NCBI GenBank assembly: GCA_020536535.1
Contig: JAHLWZ010000676.1
Coordinates: forward strand, 696 to 64,695
DNA from: Pelomyxa schiedti
Taxonomy: Eukaryota > Evosea > Pelobiontida > Pelomyxidae
Direction: 5' to 3'
DNA: 64,000 nucleotides
Shown: piece by piece, positions 44,163-54,903 of the stretch
Layout: every line of letters begins with the position of its first letter
Position numbering within the stretch: the stretch's first letter is position 1
Position numbers and translations under genes: made by a program
Notes under the pieces: generated by a model
What the model saw: only the letters and a program-made list of their open reading frames with translations
The model's database searches: none
Told to the model about the DNA's origin: nothing

Positions 44163-45424
44163 TCAGGTGTTGTTCTCTGCTGGGAAAACACTACGGGTGT
44201 AGAGTGTGTGCTGGCACTGAAGCACAAACAATGCGTCGCTTGTGTCATAGTTGCATTCATGGAGTACAGTGAGTGCATCTTCTATGTTGAAGGGAACATG
44301 GGCCGGTGTTGAAGCACGTGCCTTATGCACATATTCATCAACTGCCAAATAAGGTCAAACAAACAAACAAAAAAAAAAAAACCCAGGAAAGGAGTAGCTA
44401 TTACTTTGAGTGTCAGACAAAATATCAGACCTCCAACGGTCAATTCCAGTCAATTCACAAGAAACACCTTGAAATTGATGTCATCCCAGAGGTGTGCAAA
44501 GTGTGGTTGTAGGTGGTGTTTCCTTCTTTTTTTTTTTTGTGTGTGTGTGTGTTGTGTGTTGTGTGTGTGTGTTGTGTGTGTGTGTTGTGTGTGTTGTGTG
44601 TGTTGTGTGTGTGTTGTGTGTGTTGTGTGTGTGTTGTGTGTGTGTGTGTTCAAACCCACAAGAAACATTGAATAGTTACCTCTCGGAATCCCATACACAG
44701 CCTGCTGCATCATCTTTTCCAGAGTGAAATTAGCCGGGTACTCCTCCCTCGAGGAAAGCTTCCAATCACCGACACTCGGGACATCAGCTTGATAAGATGA
44801 ACCCACCCTGGAACTCTTCTTCGGATATGCCGTGCTCTCCTCCTCCGCCGCCGCCGTCGTAGTCCCCGTGGCCCCGCTGGCAGCCGCCGAACTAGCCACG
44901 GAGCCCGATGTGTACAAGAACCCCCCGTCGGCCCCAGGTGACGGGGACCGAGATCGCGTGGAGTTGGCATTCACGCCGCCCCCGCTGCTGCTGTTGTAGC
45001 CCGGCGAGGCGGCCCGCCTCGGGTTCGACTCGGACCCGCCGCCGTTGCCAGTGGGGGCGGCCGAGGCCGAGGAGCCCGGGGAGCTGCTGCCGTAGGCGGA
45101 GGACGACGAGGAGGAGGGCGAGATCACTCCCGCTACGCGGCCGTATCTGGTGGTGGTCTCGGCGCGGCGCTGCGATGAGGCCGAGGCGTAGGCGTAGGAG
45201 GACGAGGAGGAAGAGGAGGCGGCGGAGCACGAGGCGAGGGCCGCGGCGACCTTGAGGGCCTCGCTGCGGGTGCCGATGCGCTGCCCCTGCGGCCCCACGT
45301 ACACCTTCTCTATGCGGTCCTTGGTGGCGCTGGTGCCGCCTCGGGCGTGGCTCTCCACTGTCCAGCCTGGGGGCATCCCGTCGGTGGAATACCGCAGCAC
45401 AGTGTCTCGGTCTACTTTGGGCAT
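44163..45424 (-). CDS. MBD-like chromatin protein with an ELM2-like C-terminus
   Basis: The N-terminus (MPKVDRDTVLRYSTDG, GMPPGWTVESHARG, KVYVGPQGQRIGTRSEALK) follows the methyl-CpG-binding/TAM fold: PPGW, a basic loop, then Y-x-G/P-x-G and R-S. A long GC-rich Ser/Ala/Gly low-complexity linker fills residues about 65-220. A conserved block, DWKLSSREEYPANFTLEKM, follows. After an intron loaded with a (GT)n repeat (about 44510-44663) short exons encode AHLWDDINFK and ARASTPAHVPFNIEDALTVLHE with NYDTSDALFVLQ, a pattern like ELM2 domains of MTA/MIER co-repressors. A role in histone deacetylase-type complexes is inference. Binding of methylated DNA is uncertain, because many protist MBDs lack the methyl-contact residues. 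The linker base composition differs sharply from the flanks. Confidence 0.65.
44539..44650 (+). repeat. (GT)n/(GTTGT)n microsatellite in an intron
   Basis: About 112 bases of GT runs punctuated by TTG, preceded by a T-run. It sits in an intron of the minus-strand MBD-like gene as an AC-rich stretch ahead of the acceptor. Confidence 0.9.
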
Positions 45425-45459
45425 TTTTCGGGATTCTGATGGAATGGCCCGCTGTAATG

Positions 45460-45481
45460 TAATTTAATTTAATTTAATTTA
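45460..45481 (+). repeat. Short AATTT tandem repeat
   Basis: Four AATTT units between two minus-strand genes, just upstream of the MBD-like gene's ATG and so in its promoter region. Confidence 0.8.
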
Positions 45482-45535
45482 TCTTTATCGCCAATTTGAG
45501 AAGTAGTACCAGACGATTTAGAGTGTTGAGGTAGT

Positions 45536-46665
45536 TTAGCAGGAGGAGTTGCAACCAAAGGAGGTCACTGTACCCTGAACTGTTACGGTGTTGGCAAACT
45601 CAGTGATCGTGGAACAGCACAGGGAAGTGAGCCCGTTGAAAATGGCATTGCCCATAATCACGAGATTGGGATTGATGATTGATGTGATATTAGTCAATGC
45701 TGTCAACCTATTTATTGCGAGGTTAGATAACTACAGGCACTTCTTTTATTTTTATTAATATGACTATGACATATATGTAACTACAAAATACTGGGTGCAT
45801 TTCTTTACTAACCCGGTGAGGGATAGACCACCCCAGATGACCTCCAAGTTAGGGAAATCCAATGTAGTGAGGGAGTTCATTTTTGTGAGTTCTATCCACC
45901 CATCAGCGAATTTCAAGTTGGGGTAGCTCAGAACTGTGACTGGGGCTGCTGTCATGTATAGTTGGCCAATAACCATTTTCGGAGCAGTAAGGGATGATAT
46001 TGTTGTTCCGTAACTGTAGGGATCGAAATTAAGAGTATCCGCTACGGTGATCAGCTCCGGGAAATCGATAGACTTGAGCCCTGTCCACGCAATCAATAAA
46101 GGGAATAACATGAGGAAAAAGTGAATTAACCTATTGACCAGACAATGAGCTCATTTAACCATACCATCTTTGGGAAAGAAGCATGCAACAAGGTAGGATT
46201 GTCATCTGTGAAACACAAAGCATTCCCAACTCCAGTAAGGGATGGGAGGGAAACCGATTCAGCTTGAACATTTGCGCCCAAGTATCTTGATTCCAAATTT
46301 ACTACACCGTACTATAGGTTTCATTTCTACATACAGATTGTCACTCACAAATTCCAAGCCATGTAAGTATTTCTCTATCTGGTCTTGCGTGCAGCAGTCA
46401 ATATTCAAAGCTCCTATGGGTGTTTTTTGGCGTAAGAGCTACTAATGTATTATTATCACTCATTTCAATATTGGCTTTTTCCTAACAAGCTTCCAACGTG
46501 ACTGTAGGCACAATACCTACCATCTACAGCAGAGCAGTTGCTGATAGCCATGAGTTCATCAAGTGTCAGTATATCAATGCTTGCCCCCAATGCGCACACG
46601 TTGCACAGCACAGGGGCACCAAACAGCAACAAAGAAAAAGCCACAAGGGAAATTGAGGAGTTCAT
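45536..46665 (-). CDS. Secreted protein with receptor-L/Ecm33-like beta-helix repeats
   Basis: A signal peptide (MNSSISLVAFSLLLFGAPVLC) is read as MNSSISLVAFSLLL plus FGAPVLC from ATG 46665. After a Cys-containing N-cap (NVCALGASIDILTLDEL) come solenoid rungs such as FPELITVADTLNFDP, VLSYPNLKFADGWIEL and LTTLDFPNLEVIWGGLSL, the pattern of receptor L domains and fungal Ecm33/Sps2 proteins. The final exon reads TVTVQGTVTSFGCNSSC, then TAA at 45538-45536. No membrane helix is seen after the repeats; the Ser/Cys end could be a GPI or free end, which I cannot tell. A cell-surface or matrix role is inferred. Several short introns separate the rungs. Confidence 0.65.
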
Positions 46666-46803
46666 TTTTGTTTTCAGTTCGTTGCGGTTTGTTTCGTGTT
46701 GTGAAATTTTTCTTTGTTGCTGATATGTTGTTGATTTAACAGCCAAATTTGACTGATCGCGTGAGTTTGTGATGACCGTAGAGTTACACAGAATCTGAAA
46801 TCA

Positions 46804-49100
46804 TCAGATGAGGCTGTCGCCGACTGAAGAAAGGGTGGTGCTGTCTGTGGAGGATTCGGTGGTAAGGGATACATCGGGTTCTGTTATCTGAAGGTTGGAA
46901 GTGCTGAGGGATTGTGTTGGGCTGGAGGATGGCTCTGACCCAAAGTCAAGAAGGTCTTGTGTTTGTGTGGGTGGTGCTGAATTCCGGAATTTGGGGCTCT
47001 TTTCCGGTAGTGGTGGGGGTGTCTTTTCCGGGGCTTCAGGTGGTTGTAGCAGTGCCTGTGGTGGCGGGCGCTGCGGGGGCAGTGGTGGTTGGTGTTGAGG
47101 TTGTGGGCACATGGGCAGCGGCTTACTGGGAGCCCTGACTTGCTTGATAGTTGTTGTTGGGGTTGGAAAGGGAATAGAATTTGCTGAAGCCGACAGAGTT
47201 GTAGCAGGAGTAGAGGGAGGTGTAGTCACAGGAGTTGTTGGTGTTGTCACAGGAGATGCTGGAGGGGGTGTTGCCACAGGAGTTGTTGGCGTAGGTGTGG
47301 AACTGTAGAGAGTGGAAAGATTTTTGCTGTTATAGAAAAGATAGATGTGACAAAGAGCATACGAATAATCAGGGCACGGCAACCCAGTCCAAATAACTGA
47401 GAAATTTGTGAGCAGATCGTCGAAAAAGTCAACTGGGCACTGAAGTGAGGGACTAAAGACGATGCTCAAGTTATGTGCACTCATCAGATTTATGTCAGCG
47501 TGTTCCACCACCTTAAACTCGTTATTCACCCAGGAATGAATTCAATCTTACTTGAGCCAAGAGTTCCATCAAGGCGTGTATCACTTTCAGGTTGTGAGGG
47601 CAAATTGATCGTAGAGTGGCATATGTTGGAGCAAGTGGTGCAGTTATGTTTGGATTATCTATTGATTTTTAAAATGACAGGGGGAAAAAAAAAAGTATTT
47701 ACAGGGGTAGTTATGCCTTTCACCAGATGAGATAAATAGTGGCTCAGGTAGTTCTCTCAACCATAATTTCAATAATCCAGTTATAACGTGTACATCACTT
47801 GCTTTTGACAAGTCTGGAACCTCACCTTGATGGGATTGGTTAACCAATCACTAGACAATGTCGAAACCTCTATTAAAAGCTGCTCTTAACTCCTTAATTT
47901 CTCTAAGGGCCCCCGATTGTCTGAAAACTCCCTCTTCTTGAAGCCCTGGTGTCGATTATTTTGTTTTCAATTAAAATTCAAAAAATGTGAAATGAATTTG
48001 AACCTCTGACTCGAATCATTGTTATGCATCGGTAAACTAACTCGGGGAGGTCAGGGCAAGACTGTGCAGACCTATATGAGAATCAACTGGCTGGGCCAAA
48101 ACTTCCATAAAACCTGGAAAGTACAACAGGTAAGGGAACACCAAATACTTTTGTATTCACGATGGCTGCTTCATCTTCAACAACGATACCAGGTGGCCCT
48201 GTTGCCACTGGAGGATCAGGGTGGTCTTCCATATAATTTAGAAAGGATGTCACAAGAGAAGATACCAAACCTTTCCGCTTGGCAGGTAAGCTGTTTGCCA
48301 TCTGGTGAACAGAATTAGAGGTTGCTTTCAACCCCTTTCCTATCATGTTGCCTGCTATTGCAGTTCCTCCCTTGAGAGAGTCAAAGGTCTTTTTTGCTCG
48401 GTCACTTACATGCATGTCTGTGGTATGACGTTAAGAATATGCTCCTTCTTGCAGTTGTACCTTGGAAATTTTTCATGAAACCAAACTTATTTGACTGAGC
48501 AGGGATATCCGCTTCATTATGCTCCTGTTGCAATAATGGTTGCTGAGTGGGTGACTGAGAGGTGGGTTGGGGAGGTGCATGCTGGGGGTGGTGTGGGAGT
48601 GGGGGTTGGGGCTGAGCCTGTGGAGATTGTGGTGGAGGTGGTAGTTGCATTTGTGCAGATGTTGGTGAAGAATTGGAATTAGGTATGGGAAGTGGTTGTT
48701 GATGAAGAGATATAGGTTGTGTCGTTGGTTGCTCTTCATTTTCCAGGCTTTGCTGTTGCTGCTGCACCAACAGCAAGTACTGCTGATGCAACGAGTGCTG
48801 GTGTTGTTGTATGATAGAATTAATATCCACAGTAACGCCGGCAGCTTTTCTTCTCTGAATGTCTTTGCAAAGTTCCTTGTGCTCAGGCCAATGCTTCAAT
48901 TGGCAATTCTTCAAACACAAAAATTGAGCTCCAAAACCCAGGTGAGAAGGAAACGAGCCCCCATAAAGGAAAAAAAAAAAAAAGGAAAAGAAGCGAAAAC
49001 TCACTCGCGAGCAGTAAAACGCACATAGGCACCCCGTGCACACTTGGACCTCCACCTGATGTCCGCACCCGCTGCAGTACAGAGGACGCGAGATGTCCAT
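46804..49100 (-). CDS. MYND zinc finger fused to a RhoGAP domain
   Basis: Starts MDISRPLYCSGCGHQVEV with a MYND finger: CSGCG, CTGCLCAFYCSR, then after an intron NCQLKHWPEHKELC. A Gln/Pro-rich linker follows to about 48480. Through in-frame exons (DMHVSDRAKKTFDSLKGG) the chain reaches a RhoGAP domain: KVFGVPLP, DLPELVYRCITMIRVRGLQ, the arginine-finger motif EEGVFRQSGALREI, DVHVITGLLKLWLRELPEPL and MSAHNLSIVFSPSL. The end is a Pro/Thr/Ser-rich tail with an APEKTPPPLPEKSPK SH3-ligand-like run. It should inactivate Rho/Rac-type GTPases, with MYND as a protein-interaction module. MYND finger and linker share a continuous frame after the first intron, and the join to RhoGAP uses ordinary short introns. 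Confidence 0.85.
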
Positions 49101-49760
49101 GTGGCGTCACTTATCCTCTAGAACGTGGTTTTTTTTAAAATGATTTCCGGCAGACAATCCATCAGACCTGTCAATCTGTCAGGGAACTCACTGAAGTTTT
49201 TCCTTCTTAATTTTAACAAACCCAAACAAAAAAACCTGTCCCACAATCCCACACACGGACCCGTACGGCGGACTACCAGAATGCCAAGAAGGGTTATCTT
49301 TCGGTGAGTGGTGGGAAGCTTGTGTTAGGGGTTAAAAGCCCTTGGGAAGGTCTGAGGTTCCGTAAAGCTTCTCTAGGCGGGATGGGGTTTAATGCCTCGA
49401 CTCTAGGACCAGAAACAATACCTGGTCTCGGCCAGAACCCGGCCCCTCGTGGGCTGGGTTGGGAAAAAGACTCCGAAATCAATAACGGCCCAGGACACGT
49501 CCCGGTTACCGTCGGAGGATTCCTCGTGGTGTTCCTGCTGGCTGGGATCACAGTTGAGAAAACCTAGATAATGGACAAAGTCCTCGTCAGTTGGATACAC
49601 AAGGCAGTGCCTGAGTCCCCTTGGGCACTGTAACTCAATTCAGACTACTCTCTCGCCACTCACTTTTTTTTCTTTTTGTTTTGTTGGTTGGTTGTTTGTT
49701 TAGTATTTGTGGAATGGAAAGCATAGAGGAGGGCAAGGTCCTTTTTGTTTTGTTTGTGGT
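49101..49760. other. Intergenic region, no supported gene
   Basis: 660 bp between two minus-strand genes. A plus-strand GC-rich frame (about 49385-49567) ends in a hydrophobic run (VTVGGFLVVFLLAGITV) and could be a tiny membrane protein, but the small ATG exon at 49279 joins it out of phase. T-rich runs lie at 49660-49700. I do not call a gene. Confidence 0.25.
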
Positions 49761-51474
49761 TCAATGAGAACCACTGTCCAGTGTTTGAACAAGACGTAAC
49801 AGAGGTACACCAATTCTATCAATGCTATCAGCTGCCCACAAAACCTAAATGAAACCGACAGTGGTGAGTGAGGTAGAAGAACAGTGAGAAAAACCATACA
49901 TCCATGTGGTTATAGTGTTCTAAGTCACACCAATGAACAACGTTGCAGGAAGTGGCAGCTAACTCAGCTTTAAGTGGGTCACAGTCAACAACAGAATCCT
50001 CTTGTGCGGCAAAGATGGCAACTGGGCAATGTATATTTTTGATGGAGAACCTAGATCACATTAGACTATGGAATTGAAAGACCGTCATACTCGGGCACTG
50101 TGGACGGAAGTGAGGGGAATATTTTCCGCTTATGAAGTGAGAAGAGCCAATCAACTACCAGACGGGCAGAGGTATGCTCCGGTGTGAACTTGAAGAAGGC
50201 GGGCATATTTTCTTTAGGCCACTGTGTATTCCTCCAGTGGAAAATATGGTATACTCCCAATACACCAATTGCAGCATATAAGCGTTGCGGGAAAATGTAT
50301 CTCAGCCAGACAGTTATCGGGGCAAAACCGTGGCTACCGAATATCAGACGCGTTACAGAAGGGAAACGATTGGCGAGGCGAAAGATCCAATGAATGGAGC
50401 CACGCAAATAGTACGCAGGGCACACCCCAACAAAGAGTGACAAGTGCTGAGATAGATCAGAATGAACCTGGAACCCAATTAGTGCCTGTGTACCCCCTTA
50501 AAACGGGTTAGTAAAATGTGGAAAATCCGCATAAGAACATAAGTTCTTAACCTTGTGAGTGACCCACAAAAACGGGTTTTTTGGCTGTACACTTTTCCAC
50601 ATAAAGTACTATCGCCTCAAAGTCGTATGTCCCAAGGTCAGTCTGCAATTAATTATAAAACAGTGAAGATAGTATGTCACACCAGAGTCCAGTCCCAATA
50701 CTGTCGGTTACTTGGTTTTATAGATTCATGAAGGCGATAAACACCACGAGTATTGCCAAGCCAAACGTCGCATCCAAGTGTGGCCAAATACTAAATCGAG
50801 AAGGCAATGTCACCTGAGGCCAAAAAAGAAAAAGAAACAAGCTGTTACCATGGGATAACTTCTAGGACCATTAGCCAACCACACCCCTGCATAACTTCAT
50901 TGAGTGTTTTATCTTCGCGTTCCCGATTAGATATAATTATCTACTACTATAACAGTCCCCAAGCAGTATCTTAGAGTGCAAAAACGAACCAGCAGAGTGC
51001 ATCAAGCCATGTTGAAATATAATGGGAGTCGAAGGAGCACAAGGCGGCGACGGTGAGGCATTGTGATCGGCATAGTTTCTTGTTCTCACAATCCTGTGGA
51101 CAATGAGAATGTGTCCATCACGAGTCTTGACATGGTGGTCCTCAAGGGTGAATCCTTCTGATAAATAATCCCGAGGATTTGTGGTGAATCGTTGTCCAAA
51201 CAAAAGAACCATCATTTTATGAGTGAATGACCTCACCAGAGTCCTTCCTTAAAAAAATTTGTTAATTTTAAATAAAGATTTTAATTTAATATAATAATAA
51301 AGAAAGCAAAGGGAAAGTAAAAACGGAAGGAAATGGAAGGTCACCACAATGAAACGGATTCAACAAACAAATAGTAATTGCTGTAAGAACAAAGGAGCAA
51401 CAAGCCGAGATCCACCGTACGACACACGACCATGCCGAAAAGAACACCGCAACACCACCCTTAACGACGAGCAT
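49761..51474 (-). CDS. Lysosomal acid lipase-like alpha/beta hydrolase
   Basis: Hydrolyses cholesteryl esters and triglycerides in lysosomes. The core begins MMVLLFGQRFTTNPRDY at 51214, then FTLEDHHVKTRDGHILIVHR (lipase-associated motif), PIIFQHGLMHSAGSF (oxyanion region), DVWLGNTRGVYRLHE, the nucleophile GHSQG near 50570, a hydrophobic lid region (GVCPAYYLRGSIHWIFRLA), the acid segment CPVAIFAAQEDSVVD and the catalytic histidine LEHYNHMD, spliced to VLWAADSIDRIGVP. All three catalytic positions are present. A hydrophobic frame at 51474-51340 (WISACCSFVLTAITICLL) may be exon 1 with a signal anchor, but that join is not proven; without it the protein has no targeting sequence. Confidence 0.85.
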
Positions 51475-51642
51475 TGTTTATTGTTTATTCCTTTAAATAT
51501 TAATTGCCTATTGGGTTTTCGTTTTTTTAGGCAAAACTGTAGTTCGCGTAACTGATCATCTGTGTATGTCTGACATCAGGGAACTTACACCATCGAGATG
51601 GCTCAAAACAGTTTTGGCGTGGGGCACCGGGCCTTGAATAAG

Positions 51643-54600
51643 TTAGAACTTCAAAAACTTGTTCGCAGTTTGTTGGGCTGTGGCCATGTCAAAGTTCAAC
51701 AGGTAGGCATTGCAATAGGGGTCACGTGCCATGTCTGAGGAGCTCAGAACACTGTGCCAGTCTCTGATTTTTGGAGTCAGAACGGTGGGGTGCAGGAATA
51801 GGTCCGCAACCTGGGGACCCCACAACAGAACTCTCCACAGAGTTATGAGTTCATCCCACGAGGGCCTCTCTGTTGCATTGATGCGCAAACATGCTTGTAT
51901 CACGTCCCTGGTATCTGGACCGCAACCAGTGATTTTGGGGATGATGATTGGTGTCTGGGAAAAGCAGTCTGCCTTTTGGCCACTGAACATCTCATAGGCA
52001 ATAACACCGAGGCCCCACAAATCAGCCTTTGAGAGGTCAAGGAAATCATCAGTGAGCTTTGTGACACGAAGCTCTGGTGCTCTGTGTATTGGGTTTCCTC
52101 CTCGCCTATTTGTAATGGTCTCTGGTGCCACCTTTGAAATGTTCCTTACCTGGAAATTGCAGCCAAAGTCACTTATAACAACTCTTGGCCTGGAAGACCT
52201 TAAGTCAACCAAAATGTTGTCAAGCTTGAGGTCTTGGTGTATATAGTTGAGGCCGGTGACATGCTGCAGCCCAAGGCTCAACTGCAAAAGCATGTGGATT
52301 TTGCTGCTTTCATCACAAATCCTGAATTCACTTTGCCCCCGTAGGAAAGTCTTCAGGTTGCAATGGAATGGGGTCATAATGATAAAAGTGGTGCGATCTG
52401 CTGCTGGACCACCTCTGGATGCGGGAACATAGTACGGTGATTGATACCAGCCAGGTAGTAATTCCGGAACCACATTATCGTTGAAGTGATGCAGCACAGA
52501 AAGAACATTTGGATGGTCAAAAGGCAAGTTAAATTCCTCAGTAAATAATAGTTCCAGTGCCGCACTGTGGTCCGCAGTTTGATCGAAGTTTAGTAAGACT
52601 TTCATGGCAAAACTGCGTGCTGAGCTGTGGTGGGAAACTAAGTACACCAATGCATTCACTCCGTATTGGCCCCTTCTTTCTTGGCTGATACCAATCTGCA
52701 GTTTTATGGTGAAGTCAGAAAACTTACTATCCTGAAGAAGACGTTTCAACTGTGCTTGTTCATTTCGGTCTTCTTGTGCCTGCCTTGCTATCTGCACGGT
52801 TTTAGAGTTTAGGTAACGTAAAAACTTTCCTCAGAAAATACCTCTTCTGCCTGAGATAGGAGTTGTGGTTCAGGTACAACAGAGTCTGCATCATTTACGT
52901 GTTGGAGTTCATCCAAAATTTCATCAGCAGTTATGCGAAAGATGCCTCTCTGTCGTAATCTGGCACAGCATTTCAAAACCTGCAATTTTGGGAACTCCAT
53001 ATTCACAATATCGTCAATTAAATTCCCTTGATCAAATGAAACTTGGTAGCCCTGTGTGGAGTCAACTCCACCAACGCAGAACTTCGAAAGATGTTGTGCC
53101 AGAAGTCTTTGCTCTACTTTGGGGAAGGTACCAATAGGCAATCCATTCAGTTCTTTCAATAGTAGAAAGCATAATGTGCCGACTTTTCGGTTAATATCTG
53201 TACTTGTGCGGAAATAGGTTTCCAGAAAATGTTGGTCGTCAGAACTCAAGGTCTGAACCATGGAAAACTCGTTTGCCCACAAAAAGTTCTCCAAAAGAGT
53301 GACAACAGTAGAGGCTGATACCCGCATCAGTGGGTTGGGTTGTAGACAGTATTTTACAAGAGTATTGATCGATGAAAAAGCGGAATTAATTGCCTGTGAG
53401 CGGTTGCAGGGTGAAATTCCCAAAATATCAAAACATAGGCTTCCAAGAGCCCACACATCACACTTACTCCAATCGCGTTCAACATAACCACTAGTTGCCC
53501 TGAGTTCGGGAGGATGGCACATGGGGTTCCCTTCCACCTCGCTAGAAAGTAATTTGGTCGCAGCACAGCCGAAATCCACAACATGAACTGATCCGTCACT
53601 ATTTACCATTACATCTCCCAGCTTCAGGTCTCGGTGTGCAATGCCATTACGGTTCAAATGATCCAGAGCTTTTGCTACCTGAAGAAGTATGAGCAATAAC
53701 TCACGCTCTTCCCAGATTGTTTGATGTTGCACAATTTCAAGAAGAGACTGGTCATAGAACTCCATAACGAAGTATGTTGTCTTTCCTGTTCCAAAATTCT
53801 TCTCTTCTGGTGAGGGGTTTAATGTCGCGTCAGTGAAATAATCTAGTACTCTACAAATATTTTCGTGTGGATACTTCAGTGGTATCTTGTACTCTTTGTC
53901 AAAGTCAGTACTGTCCAGACTGGGAATGTCCCAAAGCTTTTTAATGGCAACAGTCATTGAACGAAAGGTAGCTGCATAGACTTCTCCATTGGCGCCAAAT
54001 GCAATAGGTCTTGGCGATATAGTAAAATTGCGCAGACGCAAGTTGCTCAGGCTAGCTGTATGATATGACCTATTTCCTTGCTCGTAGCAACTAAGGCGAG
54101 TCATCACTTCCTTCAATGGAGGGAACTTCATAGGGTCGATAACCGGTTGTGGTGCCCGGAGCAGCGTATCGCCAGGAACTTCAGCAACAACGCTCGAACT
54201 TGAGTGCACGTCGTCGACCGGAATTCCCGTGAGCACCGCACTGCTGTACTTCTTGATCCTCGGTTCAACGGTAGTGAATACAACTGTGTGCGTGGAAACA
54301 AAGTCAGTCAGGAAGCGCAGCGGCACGTTGTCGCCCAGCTCATCGCCATTTGTATACGCCCTGCAAGCATCTGGGAAGTCGGAGTACATTTGTCTGAGCT
54401 TGGCCTTCAGGCAGGCGACGGTGGCACACCCGGCCCACACAGCCATGTCAACGGTTCTGGTGACATATCTCCAGTTGAGGCGGATGGTGCCTGGTTGCTG
54501 GGCGGGGTCCGGCCTCAGAACCACCTTCACGTTAGACTCGTCAGCGGCACAGTGCTCACTAATGAATTGAAGCGGATAGCCCGAAGTTAAAAGAACGAGC

Positions 54601-54743
54601 TGATCTGCTGGCTGCGCCGTGGCGTCCTGGATTTGTTGCTGTACCATACGAGCCGGCGCGGGCACGTATGTATCCAGGGAGAAGACAGCATATCCCTTCA
54701 ACTGGAACGCCATGGTCAGCGTGGTATGTGGTGGACTTGACAT
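51643..54743 (-). CDS. Ubl-Ubl protein with two tandem PINK1-like kinase domains
   Basis: Two beta-grasp, ubiquitin-like segments open the protein: residues about 10-75 (FQLKGYAVFSLDTY, LVLLTSGYPLQF) and 80-160 (TIRLNWRYVTRTVD, CLKAKLRQMY, ELGDNVPLRFL). Kinase 1 (about 54030-53250): AFGANGEVYAATFRSMTVAIKK, read as AFGANGEVYAA and VAIKK; catalytic loop HRDLKLGDVMV, where Asp replaces the usual Asn; DFGCA. A helical linker follows. A 51-bp phase-0 intron ending in gtgcag (near 52800) joins kinase 2 (52690-51800): SFAMKVLLN, HPNVLSVLHHF, LLPGWYQSP, HQDLKLDNILV, VVISDFGCN, NRRGGNPIHRAPEL, DLSKADLWGLGVIAYE, LLWGP. Kinase 2 follows PINK1 order closely. The likely start is 54743 or 54713. PINK1 phosphorylates ubiquitin and the parkin Ubl; substrates here are unknown. 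Confidence 0.82.
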
Positions 54744-54903
54744 TCCTTCTTAACGTTTCGAGCAGGTGGAACGACCACCTGAGGGTCAGCCATGCATTGC
54801 TTCCTTTGGGCCAAAGAATCTGCTGCACCACTCTATTGGTTCTTCTTGGAGAATGAGGGTGCCCGTGCAGGAATAATCAGATCCCGGATTCCAACACACG
54901 AAA
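54744..54903. promoter_or_regulatory. Compact bidirectional promoter
   Basis: Only 160 bp separate the divergent starts of the Ubl-kinase gene (-) and the radical SAM gene (+). No TATA-like element stands out. Confidence 0.45.

Noticed and set aside
44450-44660. His/Thr/Asn-repeat tail of the MBD-like protein encoded by the GT microsatellite
   Set aside because: A good donor (gtaact) precedes the repeat and conserved ELM2-like exons lie beyond it, so it is intronic.
49304-49567. Possible small tail-anchored membrane protein on the plus strand
   Set aside because: No in-frame ATG exon with a consistent splice phase and no family match; the open frame is short.
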